DNA of 63,259 nucleotides from Hyphomicrobiales bacterium (GCA_002401855.1 NVUH01000018.1:2995-66253); one strand, 5' to 3'. Shown: positions 45,528 to 55,204, numbered from the stretch's first letter. The notes: generated from the letters alone by a model not told the origin. Program-made: numbers and translations.

Positions 45528-46661
45528 ATGAACCATGTTTCAGATATTTTTATAGATCCAGAGCCAATAAAGCTCGATTGCGGCGATGCGCTTCACTATC
45601 AATTGTCATATGAAACTTATGGCACACTAAATGCAAATAAAACCAACGCCATCCTCATTTTCCACGCCCTAACAGGCGATCAATATGTCGCCTCCACCAA
45701 CCCCATCACCAAAAAAGCCGGTTGGTGGGCAAACATGGTCGGTGCAGGCTTACCCATTGATACAGATAAATATTTCATCATCTGCGCCAATGTCTTAGGC
45801 GGCTGTTTAGGCTCAACCGGCCCGGCTTCCACCAATCCTGATACAAGCGAAATTTACGGGCTCACTTTCCCCATCATCACCATATCAGACATGGTGCGCG
45901 CCCAAGTGCGGCTAATCAATCATTTCAACATCGACACATTATTCTCGGTCATCGGTGGCTCAATGGGCGGTATGTTAGTGCTAGAATTTGCAGCAAATTA
46001 CCAAAATCGCCTGCTTTGCGCCATCCCCATCGCCACTGGCTCACGCCATTCATCACAAAACATCGCCTTTCACGAGGTCGGCAGACAAGCCGTAATGGCC
46101 GATCCAAATTGGCATGGCGGCAATTATCACAATCATGATGAACAGCCCAGCAAAGGCTTGGCAGTGGCGCGCATGGCTGCCCACATCACCTATATGTCAG
46201 ACCAAAGCCTGCACGAAAAATTCGGCCGTAATTTGCAAGATAGGGACAGTGTCAGCTTTGGTTTTGATGCCGATTTCCAAATCGAAAGCTATCTGCGCCA
46301 TCAAGGCATGAGCTTTGTCGATCGCTTCGATGCCAATAGCTATCTCTACCTCACCCGCGCCATGGATTATTTCGATCTTGCGGCACAATTTGACGATAAT
46401 TTAATGGCCGCCTTTGCGGGTACACATATAAGATTTTGCCTCATCTCCTTCACCTCCGACTGGCTTTTCCCGCCCGAGGAAAGCAAATTAATCGCCCAAG
46501 CCCTCAACCGCGTGGCGGCCAATGTATCTTATGTCGAAGTTGCCTCGCCAAAAGGCCATGATGCCTTTTTACTCGACGAGCCAGAAATGTTCAGCGCCGT
46601 CACTGGCTTCCTTGCCAGCACCGCTCAAAAGCATGGTATATGCGATAAAGGGAGTAAATGA
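45528..46661 (+). CDS. metX: homoserine O-acetyltransferase (alpha/beta hydrolase type)
   Basis: MetX acylates homoserine, starting methionine synthesis by direct sulphhydrylation. It has the nucleophile Ser145 in [25 protein letters not shown], a late Asp in [10 protein letters not shown] and His in [10 protein letters not shown]. The length (377) fits. Its stop overlaps the metW start. No ribosome site is evident before ATG 45528, and the leader of about 200 bases does not fit the SAM-II riboswitch I would expect here. Confidence 0.94.
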   Translation: MNHVSDIFIDPEPIKLDCGDALHYQLSYETYGTLNANKTNAILIFHALTGDQYVASTNPITKKAGWWANMVGAGLPIDTDKYFIICANVLGGCLGSTGPASTNPDTSEIYGLTFPIITISDMVRAQVRLINHFNIDTLFSVIGGSMGGMLVLEFAANYQNRLLCAIPIATGSRHSSQNIAFHEVGRQAVMADPNWHGGNYHNHDEQPSKGLAVARMAAHITYMSDQSLHEKFGRNLQDRDSVSFGFDADFQIESYLRHQGMSFVDRFDANSYLYLTRAMDYFDLAAQFDDNLMAAFAGTHIRFCLISFTSDWLFPPEESKLIAQALNRVAANVSYVEVASPKGHDAFLLDEPEMFSAVTGFLASTAQKHGICDKGSK

Positions 46662-47275
46662 TGAGCTATAATTCACAACGTTTTGACCTCTTATTACTGG
46701 CCGATATGATTGCCGAAAACAGCCGCGTGTTAGACATTGGCTGCGGCGATGGCACCTTGCTCAAATTACTATCCGAAAACAAAAACGCCGATGCCAGAGG
46801 CCTCGAGCTTAACCAAGCGGGGGTCAACGCCTGCGTCGCTGAAGGCCTATCAGTCATGCAAGGCAATGCCGATACCGATTTGGCTTTTTACCCAGATAAT
46901 GCGTTTGATTATGTCATCTTAAGCAAAACCATTCAGGCCACCAAACGCCCAGATTTAGTGCTAAAAGAAATGCTACGCATTGGCAAACATGCCATTGTCT
47001 CATTCCCAAATTTTGGCCAATGGCGGGTGATTACATCTCTGGCCTTTAAAAGCCAAATGCCGGTTACTAAAAACCTTGATTACACATGGTATGAAACCCC
47101 CAACGTGCATTTTTGCACCATTAAAGATTTCAGCAATTTATGTGATGAATTAGATATTAAAGTGGTCGACACCAGCATCTTAGATGAGCAAAATCAAAAG
47201 TTAAAAATTCCGTCTTGGTTGGGCTTAAACAATCTATTCGGCCATCAAGCTATTTTTCTGCTGACCAAAAATTAA
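46658..47275 (+). CDS. metW: methionine biosynthesis protein MetW (SAM-methyltransferase fold)
   Basis: A 205-residue class I SAM-fold protein with [16 protein letters not shown] and the MetW-specific lines [24 protein letters not shown] and WYETPNVHF. MetW binds and activates MetX. It overlaps metX by four bases (ATGA), the usual pair in Alpha- and Betaproteobacteria. Confidence 0.95.
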   Translation: MMSYNSQRFDLLLLADMIAENSRVLDIGCGDGTLLKLLSENKNADARGLELNQAGVNACVAEGLSVMQGNADTDLAFYPDNAFDYVILSKTIQATKRPDLVLKEMLRIGKHAIVSFPNFGQWRVITSLAFKSQMPVTKNLDYTWYETPNVHFCTIKDFSNLCDELDIKVVDTSILDEQNQKLKIPSWLGLNNLFGHQAIFLLTKN

Positions 47276-47277
47276 GC

Positions 47278-48027
47278 TCAAACCTCATCTTGCTTATCGC
47301 GCAAACTTGTGCCGCAATCACGTTGATGGATTATAATGTCTTTGAGCTTTTTCTTCCGCAACCCTTGCATCGGCGGCAAGGCATATACTTGTTTGGTGGC
47401 TTCAATTATCGACACCCCGCCTAACCCAGCCCGTGCCCAAAGGCCAAATTTTTCAAATGCAGGCGCAGATTTTAAGATAAAGTCACGTTTAGACGGCGGG
47501 ATATACAATGCGCCCGACCAGCCAATCGGCAAAAACATATTGTCTTTAAGCAATTGCAGCATTTGATTTTGGCTAAACGGCCGCCCATGACCAAACGGCG
47601 TTTTATCAGCCCGCGCCCAAAGACCCGTACGGTTAGGCACCACAAATATCGCCCGTCCATCAGGCTTCAACACCCGCCAAATTTCACGTAAATAATCACG
47701 CGGTCGATGGCTCATTTCAATGCCATGCACCACCAAAATACGGTCAATGCTGCTGTCTTCCAATGGCAAAGATGCACTGTCAATCAACGCCACACAGTTT
47801 TTTTCGGTGTCAGGCCAGCGCATCACGCCTTGGCGGGCGGGCATAAAAGCAAATGTCTGTGCCGCTTCATCTTTAAACGGTTGCATATAAGGCGTAGCAA
47901 AACCTAAGCCCAGCATGTTATAACCGGTTAAATCAGGCCATCTCTCGCCAATGGTACGGGTGATCATTTTGCATGCCACTTTTCCCAAATCGTCGGAATA
48001 AAAACTTTGCAGATCAACAATATCCAT
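47278..48027 (-). CDS. class I SAM-dependent methyltransferase
   Basis: 249 residues with a Rossmann methyltransferase core: LGLGFATPYM at motif I, IDRILVVHGIEMSHRP and WRVLKPDGRAIFVVPNRTGLWARAD, the family found beside gloB in Alphaproteobacteria. Target unknown. It is convergent with metW (two bases apart) and divergent from gloB. ATG 48027 is taken over the TTG at 48030. Confidence 0.87.
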   Translation of the reverse strand: MDIVDLQSFYSDDLGKVACKMITRTIGERWPDLTGYNMLGLGFATPYMQPFKDEAAQTFAFMPARQGVMRWPDTEKNCVALIDSASLPLEDSSIDRILVVHGIEMSHRPRDYLREIWRVLKPDGRAIFVVPNRTGLWARADKTPFGHGRPFSQNQMLQLLKDNMFLPIGWSGALYIPPSKRDFILKSAPAFEKFGLWARAGLGGVSIIEATKQVYALPPMQGLRKKKLKDIIIHQRDCGTSLRDKQDEV

Positions 48028-48109
48028 CAAAAAACCCCATTTTTCACTTCTTGTTTATAGTATAAATATGGCTATAATTATATAAATTTAAATGAACAGG
48101 CCAAAACAA

Positions 48110-48871
48110 ATGCAAATCATACAAATCCCCTGCCGCCAAGATAATTATGCGGTGCTGATTCATGACGATAAAACCAATCAAACTTTATTATTTGATGCTC
48201 CCGAACATGATGCCATCGCCCAAGTGCTAGAAACCAACGGCTGGCAGCTCGATCACATGCTCATCACCCATTATCATTTCGATCATATTGCAGGCGCCGC
48301 CAGCCTCAAAGCCCAGTTTGGCGGTCAAATCTACGGCCCCAAAATCAACGCCCACGAGCTAAAATGTTTAGACAACCCAATAGATGAAAGCCACAGCCTA
48401 AACTTACTGGGTATCGATATAAAAATCTTCGACACCCCAGGCCACAAAGATGATCACATCTGTTTCTACCTAGCCGATTTAAAAATCGCCATTGTGGCCG
48501 ATGTTATTTTTTCAATGGGTTGCGGCCGCATTCTCGATGGCGATGCTGCCCAAATGTACCGATCCATCCAAAAACTCCTCACCCTGCCCGCCGATACTTT
48601 ATTTTATTGCGGCCATGAATACACCACCGCAAATGGCGAATTTGCACTAAGCGTCGAGCCAAACAATGCCGACTTACAGGCCAGAATGACAGAGGTAAAA
48701 ACCCTACGCGCTCAAAACAGACCGACCCTCCCGACTCTTTTGAGCGACGAGCTAAAAGTAAATCCATTCTTACGGTCAAACAGCCCCGAAATCAGGCAAA
48801 AATTGAATATGCAATCGGCATCTGACGAGGCAGTATTCGCAAAAATCCGCAGCCTGAAAGATAGTTTTTGA
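48110..48871 (+). CDS. gloB: glyoxalase II (hydroxyacylglutathione hydrolase)
   Basis: This metallo-beta-lactamase-fold thioesterase splits S-lactoylglutathione to lactate and glutathione. The metal site THYHFDHIAGA (THxHxDH), TPGHKDDHICF and CGHEYTTANG are present, and the start MQIIQIPCRQDNYAVL matches the family, so ATG 48110 is used rather than 48092. With gloA at 38 kb it completes methylglyoxal detoxification. Confidence 0.94.
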   Translation: MQIIQIPCRQDNYAVLIHDDKTNQTLLFDAPEHDAIAQVLETNGWQLDHMLITHYHFDHIAGAASLKAQFGGQIYGPKINAHELKCLDNPIDESHSLNLLGIDIKIFDTPGHKDDHICFYLADLKIAIVADVIFSMGCGRILDGDAAQMYRSIQKLLTLPADTLFYCGHEYTTANGEFALSVEPNNADLQARMTEVKTLRAQNRPTLPTLLSDELKVNPFLRSNSPEIRQKLNMQSASDEAVFAKIRSLKDSF

Positions 48872-49749
48872 CTCAAAAAAATAACCAAGCAAGCTTTATC
48901 GGCCTAGGCGCGGTTGTCTTGTGGGCGCTACTAGCTCTCATCACCGCCTTCAACAATTATATTCCCGCCTTCCAATTGTTAGGCAGCAGCTTCTTCGTCG
49001 CCACCATTGTCGGTGTCATCTATATGCTGCTCACCAAACAGAGCTTCAAAATATTCCTAAAGCTTAAATGGTATGTCTGGCTACTCGGCATTTACGGCCT
49101 ATTCTTCTATCACCTGTCATATTTTCTAGCCCTCAGATACGCCCCCCCAATCGAAGCCAACCTCATCAACGCCCTCTGGCCATTATTCATTGTCCTAGGT
49201 TCAGTTTTAGTTTTAAAAGCTGGCCTCCGCTGGTGGCATATCATCGGCGCTCTCCTTGGCTTAGCCGGCGTAGTTAATGTCAGCCTAGCCAGCGGCATTT
49301 CAAGTTTTAATTGGGATTACATCTGGGGCTATGGTTTCGCACTAGCCTGCGCCTTCATCTGGTCAAGCTACTCTCTATTATCCAGCAAATTACCCAACAT
49401 CCCCACTGCCGCCGTCACAGGCTTTTGCTTCGCCACCTCAATTCTAGCTTTCATCTGCCATTACCTATTCGAACAAACCATCTGGCCACAAACCACTTTC
49501 TTATGGGCAATGCTAGCCCTACTCGGCGCAGGCCCCGTCGGCGCCGCATTCTATCTGTGGGATTACGGCATGAAAAACGGCGACATCCGCTCCCTAGGCG
49601 CCGCCTCATATCTATCGCCAATTTTTGCCACAGTATTTCTAGCCATGGCAGGCTTCGGCGAACTCACCACCACCATCATTATCAGCTGTATATTGGTAGT
49701 CGGCGGCGCAGTCTTAGCTGCAAAAGATCTTTTTTCTACGAAAAAATGA
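48868..49749 (+). CDS. EamA/DMT-family transporter
   Basis: Ten-helix drug/metabolite-type permease (293 residues) with two EamA halves: GLGAVVLWALLALITAFNNY near the start, ANLINALWPLFIVLGSVLVL, and WDYGMKNGDIRSLGAASYLS with LSPIFATVFLAM. The resemblance is to aromatic amino acid exporter YddG-like proteins. The only usable start is TTG 48868, overlapping the gloB stop by four bases (TTGA), so translation is coupled. Confidence 0.87.
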   Translation: MTQKNNQASFIGLGAVVLWALLALITAFNNYIPAFQLLGSSFFVATIVGVIYMLLTKQSFKIFLKLKWYVWLLGIYGLFFYHLSYFLALRYAPPIEANLINALWPLFIVLGSVLVLKAGLRWWHIIGALLGLAGVVNVSLASGISSFNWDYIWGYGFALACAFIWSSYSLLSSKLPNIPTAAVTGFCFATSILAFICHYLFEQTIWPQTTFLWAMLALLGAGPVGAAFYLWDYGMKNGDIRSLGAASYLSPIFATVFLAMAGFGELTTTIIISCILVVGGAVLAAKDLFSTKK

Positions 49750-49780
49750 TCTTTCTTGGTTTCGGGCGCACTACTGCCGA

Positions 49781-50193
49781 TGCTCTGGAAGTTTGCATTA
49801 TATTTGGCACTGCACCCCAAGGGCACTTTGTCGCTTCGCTCGGGCGCGCTCGTTCGCTCCGCTCTCTAGCTAAGCCACTCAGCCGCTGGTCGGATGTGAA
49901 TTCGGCCCCCCAATCAACTACATTACGCTTAGTGAGCTAGAGGTTGGTGACGCTCCGAATATCGGTTCCAAATTATTTACTCATTGTGCTTTGCTTGGGA
50001 AAAGAGTCCGAAGCCTTTAGGCTGAGGCAAGCGCGACCGCGCGTCGCCGTTAGGCGTGGCAAGAGAGCGGAGCGAACGAGCGCGCCCGAGCGAAGCGACA
50101 AAGTGCCCTTGGGGTGCTAGTGCCTATAGCCTACCGATAGGTAGGCGAAAAAGAAAGGCAAAGCCGAACGAAAAAATGCAAACTTCCAGAGCA
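49781..50193. repeat. 413-bp noncoding element with long perfect inverted repeats
   Basis: Two pairs of inverted arms nest around a spacer of about 195 bases. The outer pair is 19 bp (TGCTCTGGAAGTTTGCATT at 49781-49799, complement at 50175-50193). The inner pair is 56 bp and perfect (49812-49867 with 50062-50117), GC-rich with CGCTTCGCTCGGGCGCGCTC in its core. Between the right arms lies CCTACCGATAGGTAGG (50130-50145), itself a palindrome, and the spacer has a CTCTAGCT/AGCTAGAG pair. No open frame of coding character and no transposase is present. Composition is far more GC-rich than its surroundings, which suggests a mobile or duplicated element, possibly MITE-like. Confidence 0.85.
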
Positions 50194-50273
50194 TTAACGG
50201 CCAGCTAACTGTCTTCCAACAGCCTATACTTAAAAAAAGGGATAACTAGACATTCAGAATTTCGGCACCAAAT
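50194..50273. other. short gap between inverted-repeat element and phosphodiesterase gene
   Basis: AT-rich bases with no recognisable feature; no clear terminator follows the phosphodiesterase stop at 50274, so the inverted-repeat element may serve as its transcription end. Confidence 0.4.
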
Positions 50274-52100
50274 TCAACCCGCCGAAGGCAAAGCCACATC
50301 TTCATCCTCACAACCCGCATACATATCGCCCAGCACATCCACATCCCGCAGCGCATCTTGCCCACTGCCAAAATAAAAGCCTTGCAAATAATCAATGCCA
50401 ATCTTGCGCAGGGTAATCACATCCTCTTCATGCTCCACCCATTCAGCCACAGTTTTAATGTTAAAATGCTTGGCCAAATCATTCATCGTTCTCACAAAAA
50501 ACTCATCATCCGCACTATTGCGCATATTGCTAATAAACGAGCCATCAATTTTCACAATATCAACATCCAGCATTTTTAAATTCTGAAAACTCGTATAGCC
50601 CGCACCAAAATCATCAATCGCCACCTTACAGCCTAAAGCGTGTAATTTATTGACGAATTCATTGGTATAAGCCATATCACCCAGTAAAGTGGTTTCAGTA
50701 ATTTCAATGGTCAAACGTTGGCCAATTTGTGGTTTATTGCCAATGCTGGCCACCAAACAATCCAACCAGCTCGAATCTGCAATTGTATTGCCCGATATAT
50801 TAATGCCCAAATTCACCTGCGGCTCATCAATTAATTTCTGCAAAGCAATTTCCAGCACCCTATTGTCAAGTAATCGCATAAGGTTGAGCCGTTCCGCCAC
50901 GGGTATGAGCTGGCCATTCGGTATCATCTCACCGCGCCTATCCATAATGCGGATCAAACATTCATAACTTTCAATTTGCCCCGTTGCAGCATGCACCAAA
51001 GGTTGGTAAACAATTTTCACCCGCCGCTCGTTCAGCGCGCTCACAATCTCGCTGGCCACCTCTATATTATTTCTACGGTAATTGTCTCGCTCAACCGATG
51101 GCTCATAGATTGAAAAATTCTCCAACGTACGATCTTTACAAACCTGCAAAGTTTCCTCGGCATATTGCATAATGTCTTGCGCTTCGCTCGAATGTTTAGG
51201 AATAGACACCGCCCCTGCCGATAAGGTCACCGACACCGCTTCATCAGCAGTTTTAATCACATCTTGCCCAACCGCATCAATCAACCGCTCGGCAGTAATA
51301 TGAATATTCTGCTCCGCACAATCGTGTAAGATAACTCCAAATTTATTACCCGAATACCGCCCAATCACATCTGTTTTGCGCATCAAGCCTTCAATGCGTT
51401 TGGCCACCAAACCAATCACTTCATCCGCCACATCCATGCCATAAGCTTCGTTAATCATGGCTAAATTATCAATGCCAATCAATAAAAATGCCACATCTTT
51501 TTGGTGTTTTTCAATGCCATCAATTGTGCGTTTTAAAACTTCACCCAATTGAATGCGGTTAACAAAACCAGTCAATATATCATGCGTGCCATAAAGCGCC
51601 TGTTTTTGCTCTACATCTTGGCGTTTATTGACAATCCGCATCACGCCACAAGCGCTTTCAGGTTGCCCATCTTTACCAGCAAACCACCTGCCTTTATCTT
51701 CAATCCAATAGCCATGGCGTATATTGTCGGAATGGCTCATTCTATAAGCCAGTTCATAATTAACACCATCGCCAAAATCTTTTTCTAAAGAATGGCAAAC
51801 AGTTTGCTCACGGTTGGTTACATTTTCAACATCCACTACCGCCGCAAAGCTTTTAGCAGTGGCCATTTTGTCAATATCAATATACTCAGCAATCAACTCA
51901 ATATTATCGCTATAGCTAATTTCACCCGAGACAAGATCCCAATAATAGCAAATATCGCCAATAGACGAGGTGATTTGCGAAATTTCGTTCACATCTAAAA
52001 AATTCTTCTCACCCGCTATAACGTCATTATGTTTGACACGCTGATCAGGCTTTTGATCTTTACGACCAAAATCCACTTTTACCACTTTAATATCTGACAT
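50274..52100 (-). CDS. c-di-GMP phosphodiesterase with PAS, degenerate GGDEF and EAL domains
   Basis: 608 residues: a PAS-like sensor (about 40-160; YYWDLVSGEISYSDN), a GGDEF domain (about 170-330) whose signature is SGNKF at 250-254 instead of GGDEF, and an EAL domain (about 350-595). EAL residues needed for catalysis are kept: Glu380 in ECL, Asn434 in GINIS, IEITET, Asp496-Asp497 in DDFGAGYTSF, Lys in VKIDGSF, Glu in AEWVEHEED and the LQGFYFG loop. It therefore probably breaks down c-di-GMP, with the GGDEF domain as a non-catalytic, perhaps GTP-sensing partner. Confidence 0.92.
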   Translation of the reverse strand: MSDIKVVKVDFGRKDQKPDQRVKHNDVIAGEKNFLDVNEISQITSSIGDICYYWDLVSGEISYSDNIELIAEYIDIDKMATAKSFAAVVDVENVTNREQTVCHSLEKDFGDGVNYELAYRMSHSDNIRHGYWIEDKGRWFAGKDGQPESACGVMRIVNKRQDVEQKQALYGTHDILTGFVNRIQLGEVLKRTIDGIEKHQKDVAFLLIGIDNLAMINEAYGMDVADEVIGLVAKRIEGLMRKTDVIGRYSGNKFGVILHDCAEQNIHITAERLIDAVGQDVIKTADEAVSVTLSAGAVSIPKHSSEAQDIMQYAEETLQVCKDRTLENFSIYEPSVERDNYRRNNIEVASEIVSALNERRVKIVYQPLVHAATGQIESYECLIRIMDRRGEMIPNGQLIPVAERLNLMRLLDNRVLEIALQKLIDEPQVNLGINISGNTIADSSWLDCLVASIGNKPQIGQRLTIEITETTLLGDMAYTNEFVNKLHALGCKVAIDDFGAGYTSFQNLKMLDVDIVKIDGSFISNMRNSADDEFFVRTMNDLAKHFNIKTVAEWVEHEEDVITLRKIGIDYLQGFYFGSGQDALRDVDVLGDMYAGCEDEDVALPSAG

Positions 52101-52357
52101 AGGTCCGGCACCGTTAATTAAAATACCCCCTAACTATCAAAGTTTTACAGGTAAAAGTTAAGATACAAATAATTTTAACTTTATATGCGCAATTATCTAC
52201 AAAGCATATAGCCCTACTGGCTCATTCACTCCCAATTTAGCTCCATCCCCCCCCCCTATTTACTCCATTCAATGGCAATTTGGCCCCATTCAATGCCACC
52301 ACCAATATCTGGCCTCACTCTTGCAACCTCATAAGTATATATTTTAAGGAGCAAGTT
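52101..52357. other. divergent intergenic region with a C10 tract and short direct repeats
   Basis: Between the phosphodiesterase start (minus) and the 52.4 kb hypothetical gene (plus). It contains a run of ten C (52247-52256) and a direct repeat CCATTCAATG at 52265-52274 and 52286-52295. No other site is recognised. Confidence 0.5.
52247..52256. repeat. homopolymer run of ten C
   Basis: Ten consecutive C in an AT-rich intergenic region. Long C runs slip during replication and can switch promoter spacing. Confidence 0.9.
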
Positions 52358-52699
52358 ATGCGTATTCATAAAATTCAAAATTCAAACTTTAATCATTCAA
52401 ACGATAAATCGCGTCATGCCCAAACAGTAAATGCTGACAATAACCATTCTGACAAGCCTGCGAAGCCTTCAACCAGTCGTGAGCTTGTTGTATTGCAACC
52501 TACTGAATACAAACGATTTAATAGTAAAAATCCGCATAGTTCAAACCCATTTTTGGCTCAATATATCAGCCAAACAGTTGGGCAAACTAGACGTGCCTTT
52601 ATTGGTCGCAAACCTGCTTGGCAGGCCAAAACTACCTACGAAAACTCGGCCAATATACTTAAAAACACGTCAAGTCGCCAAGTAAACATGTCAGCTTAA
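52358..52699 (+). CDS. conserved-looking small protein, unknown function
   Basis: 113 residues from ATG 52358, which has AAGGAG seven bases before it; the frame runs open to 52280 but that part lacks a site. The N-terminal half is polar and unstructured (IQNSNFNHSNDKSRHAQ); the C-terminal half has NPFLAQYISQTVGQTRRAF, which resembles a motif (PFLAQLIA..G..QTR.RRR) I recall in small Rhizobiales proteins of unknown function. A hairpin (CTGTTTCA/TGAAACAG, 52702-52737) follows it. Confidence 0.7.
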   Translation: MRIHKIQNSNFNHSNDKSRHAQTVNADNNHSDKPAKPSTSRELVVLQPTEYKRFNSKNPHSSNPFLAQYISQTVGQTRRAFIGRKPAWQAKTTYENSANILKNTSSRQVNMSA

Positions 52700-52778
52700 G
52701 GCTGTTTCATTTCAAGAATAATACCAAAGTGAAACAGTCATGTCTCAAATTGGCACACTATGCTTAATGGCATAAATA

Positions 52779-54386
52779 CTACAAACCAAGCGCAATGCCA
52801 TCCTTGCGCGGGTCAGATGCACCTTTGAATAATGTTTCATCTGCATTTCTGCAAATCTCCACCACTTGCGCACCACCCCACGGCGTTTCTACTTCAAAAA
52901 CCTCATGGCCTTTATTTTGCAAATCCGCCCTTAGCTTTTCACCAATAGTATTTTCAACCGCTAATTTTTCGCCTTCCATAAACATCCGTGGAAAATCAAT
53001 CGCAGCCTGGATGTCCATGCCATAGTCCAAAACATTGCTCAAAAAGAAAGCATGCCCACAAGGTTGATAAGCTCCGCCCATCACCCCAAAGGCCATTTTC
53101 AACTCGCCATCTTTCTCCAACATGGCTGGTATAATCGTATGCATTGGGCGTTTGCGCGGCTCAATCTGGTTCGGGTGGCCACGCTCAAGCGTAAACCCCG
53201 CCCCCCGACATTGCAAGCTAACCCCAAACCTATCCGTCACAATCCCCGTACCAAACGCCATAAATACCGAATTGATAAAACTAATCGCATTGCCATCACC
53301 ATCCACCACCGACAAAGTAATCGTATCGCTCTTAGGCAATTCAGGCAGAATATGCTCATCAACCTTTTTATCCAAATTTATTTGCGCCGCAATCATCGTC
53401 GCCACCTCATCGCTTAACAAGCCATCAACAGGCACATCCGCAAATTTAGGGTCAGCCACATATTTATCACGCAGTGCATAAGCAAACCGCGTGGCTTCCA
53501 TATGTATATGATGACGCTCCGCCGAATCAGCCGCATATTTTGTCATATCAAATTTAGCCAGTATATTCAGCAATATCAATGCCGTCACCCCGTGGCCATT
53601 GGGCGGAATTTCATAAATATCATGACCTTTATATGTGCCCTTAATCGGCGTCACATATTCACCCTCATAATCAGCCAAATCGGCCAAAGTCAGCAAGCCA
53701 CCTTCAGCATCCAACGTATCAATAATTTCCTCAGCCACCGCACCCTTATAAAACCCATCACGGCCCTTATCGATAATCATCTGCAACGCAGCCGCCAATC
53801 CAACCGATTTAAACAATGTACCTTGCAGCGGCGCTTTACCATCAACCAACAAATGCTTTTGCGATCCCGCTCTATTGCGCAATCTCGCCTCAGCCCGTTG
53901 CCAATCAAATGCCACCCGCGGCAACACAATAAACCCTTCAGCCGCAATTTTCTGCGCAGGCTTTAAGGCCTCCGCCAAACTCATCGTGCCATAATCTTTA
54001 AGCAATCTATCCCAAGCATCAATCGCCCCCGGCACCGTTACGGCTTTGCCAGTTGTATAGTCAATCTCACTCAGCCCTTCGGCCAACAAATCATCAACAT
54101 TAGCTTTACTGCCCGCATAGCCCGAGCCATTAAAACCCACAATCGGTTTATCACCAACTTTTAGCAAAGCAAAACAATCACCAGCAATGCCCGTAGATTG
54201 TGGCTCGACCACACATAAAATAGCCGAGGCAACAATCGCCGCGTCAACCGCATTACCGCCCGCAGCCAAACACTCATTGGCCGCCAAACTAGCCAACGGA
54301 TGCGATGTCGCCACCATGGCTTTGCTGCCATAAGCAAGCGAGCGCCCACCCGCTTGAAAATCTCTTAACTTAGATTGATCCAACAT
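52779..54386 (-). CDS. gamma-glutamyltransferase family hydrolase
   Basis: An Ntn hydrolase of 535 residues that matures by cutting before its nucleophile Thr, here in SDTITLSVVDGDGNA. Other landmarks are ATSHPLAS, GGNAVDAAIVASAIL, IAGDCFAL, FNGSGYAGS and PNGHGVTALILLN. It lacks a signal peptide, so is probably a cytosolic family member with gamma-glutamyl or acylase activity. ATG 54386 has GGAGG four bases before it. It follows marC by 16 bases. Confidence 0.9.
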   Translation of the reverse strand: MLDQSKLRDFQAGGRSLAYGSKAMVATSHPLASLAANECLAAGGNAVDAAIVASAILCVVEPQSTGIAGDCFALLKVGDKPIVGFNGSGYAGSKANVDDLLAEGLSEIDYTTGKAVTVPGAIDAWDRLLKDYGTMSLAEALKPAQKIAAEGFIVLPRVAFDWQRAEARLRNRAGSQKHLLVDGKAPLQGTLFKSVGLAAALQMIIDKGRDGFYKGAVAEEIIDTLDAEGGLLTLADLADYEGEYVTPIKGTYKGHDIYEIPPNGHGVTALILLNILAKFDMTKYAADSAERHHIHMEATRFAYALRDKYVADPKFADVPVDGLLSDEVATMIAAQINLDKKVDEHILPELPKSDTITLSVVDGDGNAISFINSVFMAFGTGIVTDRFGVSLQCRGAGFTLERGHPNQIEPRKRPMHTIIPAMLEKDGELKMAFGVMGGAYQPCGHAFFLSNVLDYGMDIQAAIDFPRMFMEGEKLAVENTIGEKLRADLQNKGHEVFEVETPWGGAQVVEICRNADETLFKGASDPRKDGIALGL

Positions 54387-54402
54387 AATGCCTCCAAAAA
54401 AA

Positions 54403-55077
54403 TCACGTAAACAATACACTCTGCCGCAAACCAGATAATATAAATTCAATACTCAACGCCGCCAACAAAACCCCCAGCAACCGCGTCGCCACCTTAGTCA
54501 CTTTGGGCGTAATAATCTTATCCAACTTGCCACTTAATTTAAACATAATAAAACAAGTCAACAAACAGGTCAGCATCACACCATAAATAGCCAGTTGCGT
54601 CTCCCATTGCCCTTCATATTTACTCATCAACAAAATGATCGTCGCCATCGAGCCAGGTCCCGCCAAAAACGGCACAGCCAGTGGAAACACCGCCACATCG
54701 CGACTCTCATCTTCTTCCTCATCTTCGGTCGCTTCATCATCATCATCAGTTTCAGATGCAACATTCTTCTCGCGTCGCTCGGTGCGTTTTTCAAACAGCA
54801 TTTCAACCGCAATCAGAAACAACAACATGCCCCCCGCAATACGAAAAGCCGATAAGCTAATGCCCAATAACTCTAAAAAATTCTTCCCCACCAAGGCAAA
54901 TATAGTCAAAATAACCGTAGCAATCACCACCGACCGCCGCGCAATCTTGGCCTTAGCCTTCTTACTTTGTCCCTCAGTGAGGGTCATATAAAACGGCACC
55001 AACCCAATCGGGTCAATCACCACAAAAAATGTCACAAAGGTTGGTAAAACAATCGTCAATAATGCTGCCCAATCCAT
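54403..55077 (-). CDS. MarC-family integral membrane protein with an acidic loop
   Basis: Six-helix MarC/UPF0056 protein of 224 residues (ATFVTFFVVIDPIGLVPFYM, FRIAGGMLLFLIAVEM, VPFLAGPGSMATI). In the middle lies an inserted loop EKRTERREKNVASETDDDDE followed by ATEDEEEDESRD, very acidic, which is not part of the usual MarC core as I know it. Function of MarC is unsettled; it is not a drug-resistance regulator. AGGTGATT precedes ATG 55077. Confidence 0.85.
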   Translation of the reverse strand: MDWAALLTIVLPTFVTFFVVIDPIGLVPFYMTLTEGQSKKAKAKIARRSVVIATVILTIFALVGKNFLELLGISLSAFRIAGGMLLFLIAVEMLFEKRTERREKNVASETDDDDEATEDEEEDESRDVAVFPLAVPFLAGPGSMATIILLMSKYEGQWETQLAIYGVMLTCLLTCFIMFKLSGKLDKIITPKVTKVATRLLGVLLAALSIEFILSGLRQSVLFT

Positions 55078-55144
55078 AATCACCTACCCCAATTAATTAG
55101 TTATTTTCAAAGCCTATCTCAACTTTACATAAAGTCAAAAAAAA

Positions 55145-55176
55145 AGCCAAAAAAAAAGACAGCCGAAGCTATCTTT
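55145..55176 (-). terminator. intrinsic terminator after rpmF
   Basis: On the minus strand AAAGATAGC-TTCG-GCTGTCTTT forms a UUCG-capped stem followed by TTTTTT, then a second T run. It stands about 30 bases after the rpmF stop. Confidence 0.88.
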
Positions 55177-55204
55177 CTTTAAATCATTTTCAACCAAATA
55201 AAAA

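Noticed and set aside
49806-50124. Inverted repeat as a simple rho-independent terminator
   Set aside because: The arms are about 56 bp with a loop of nearly 200 bases and no T run, unlike an intrinsic terminator.
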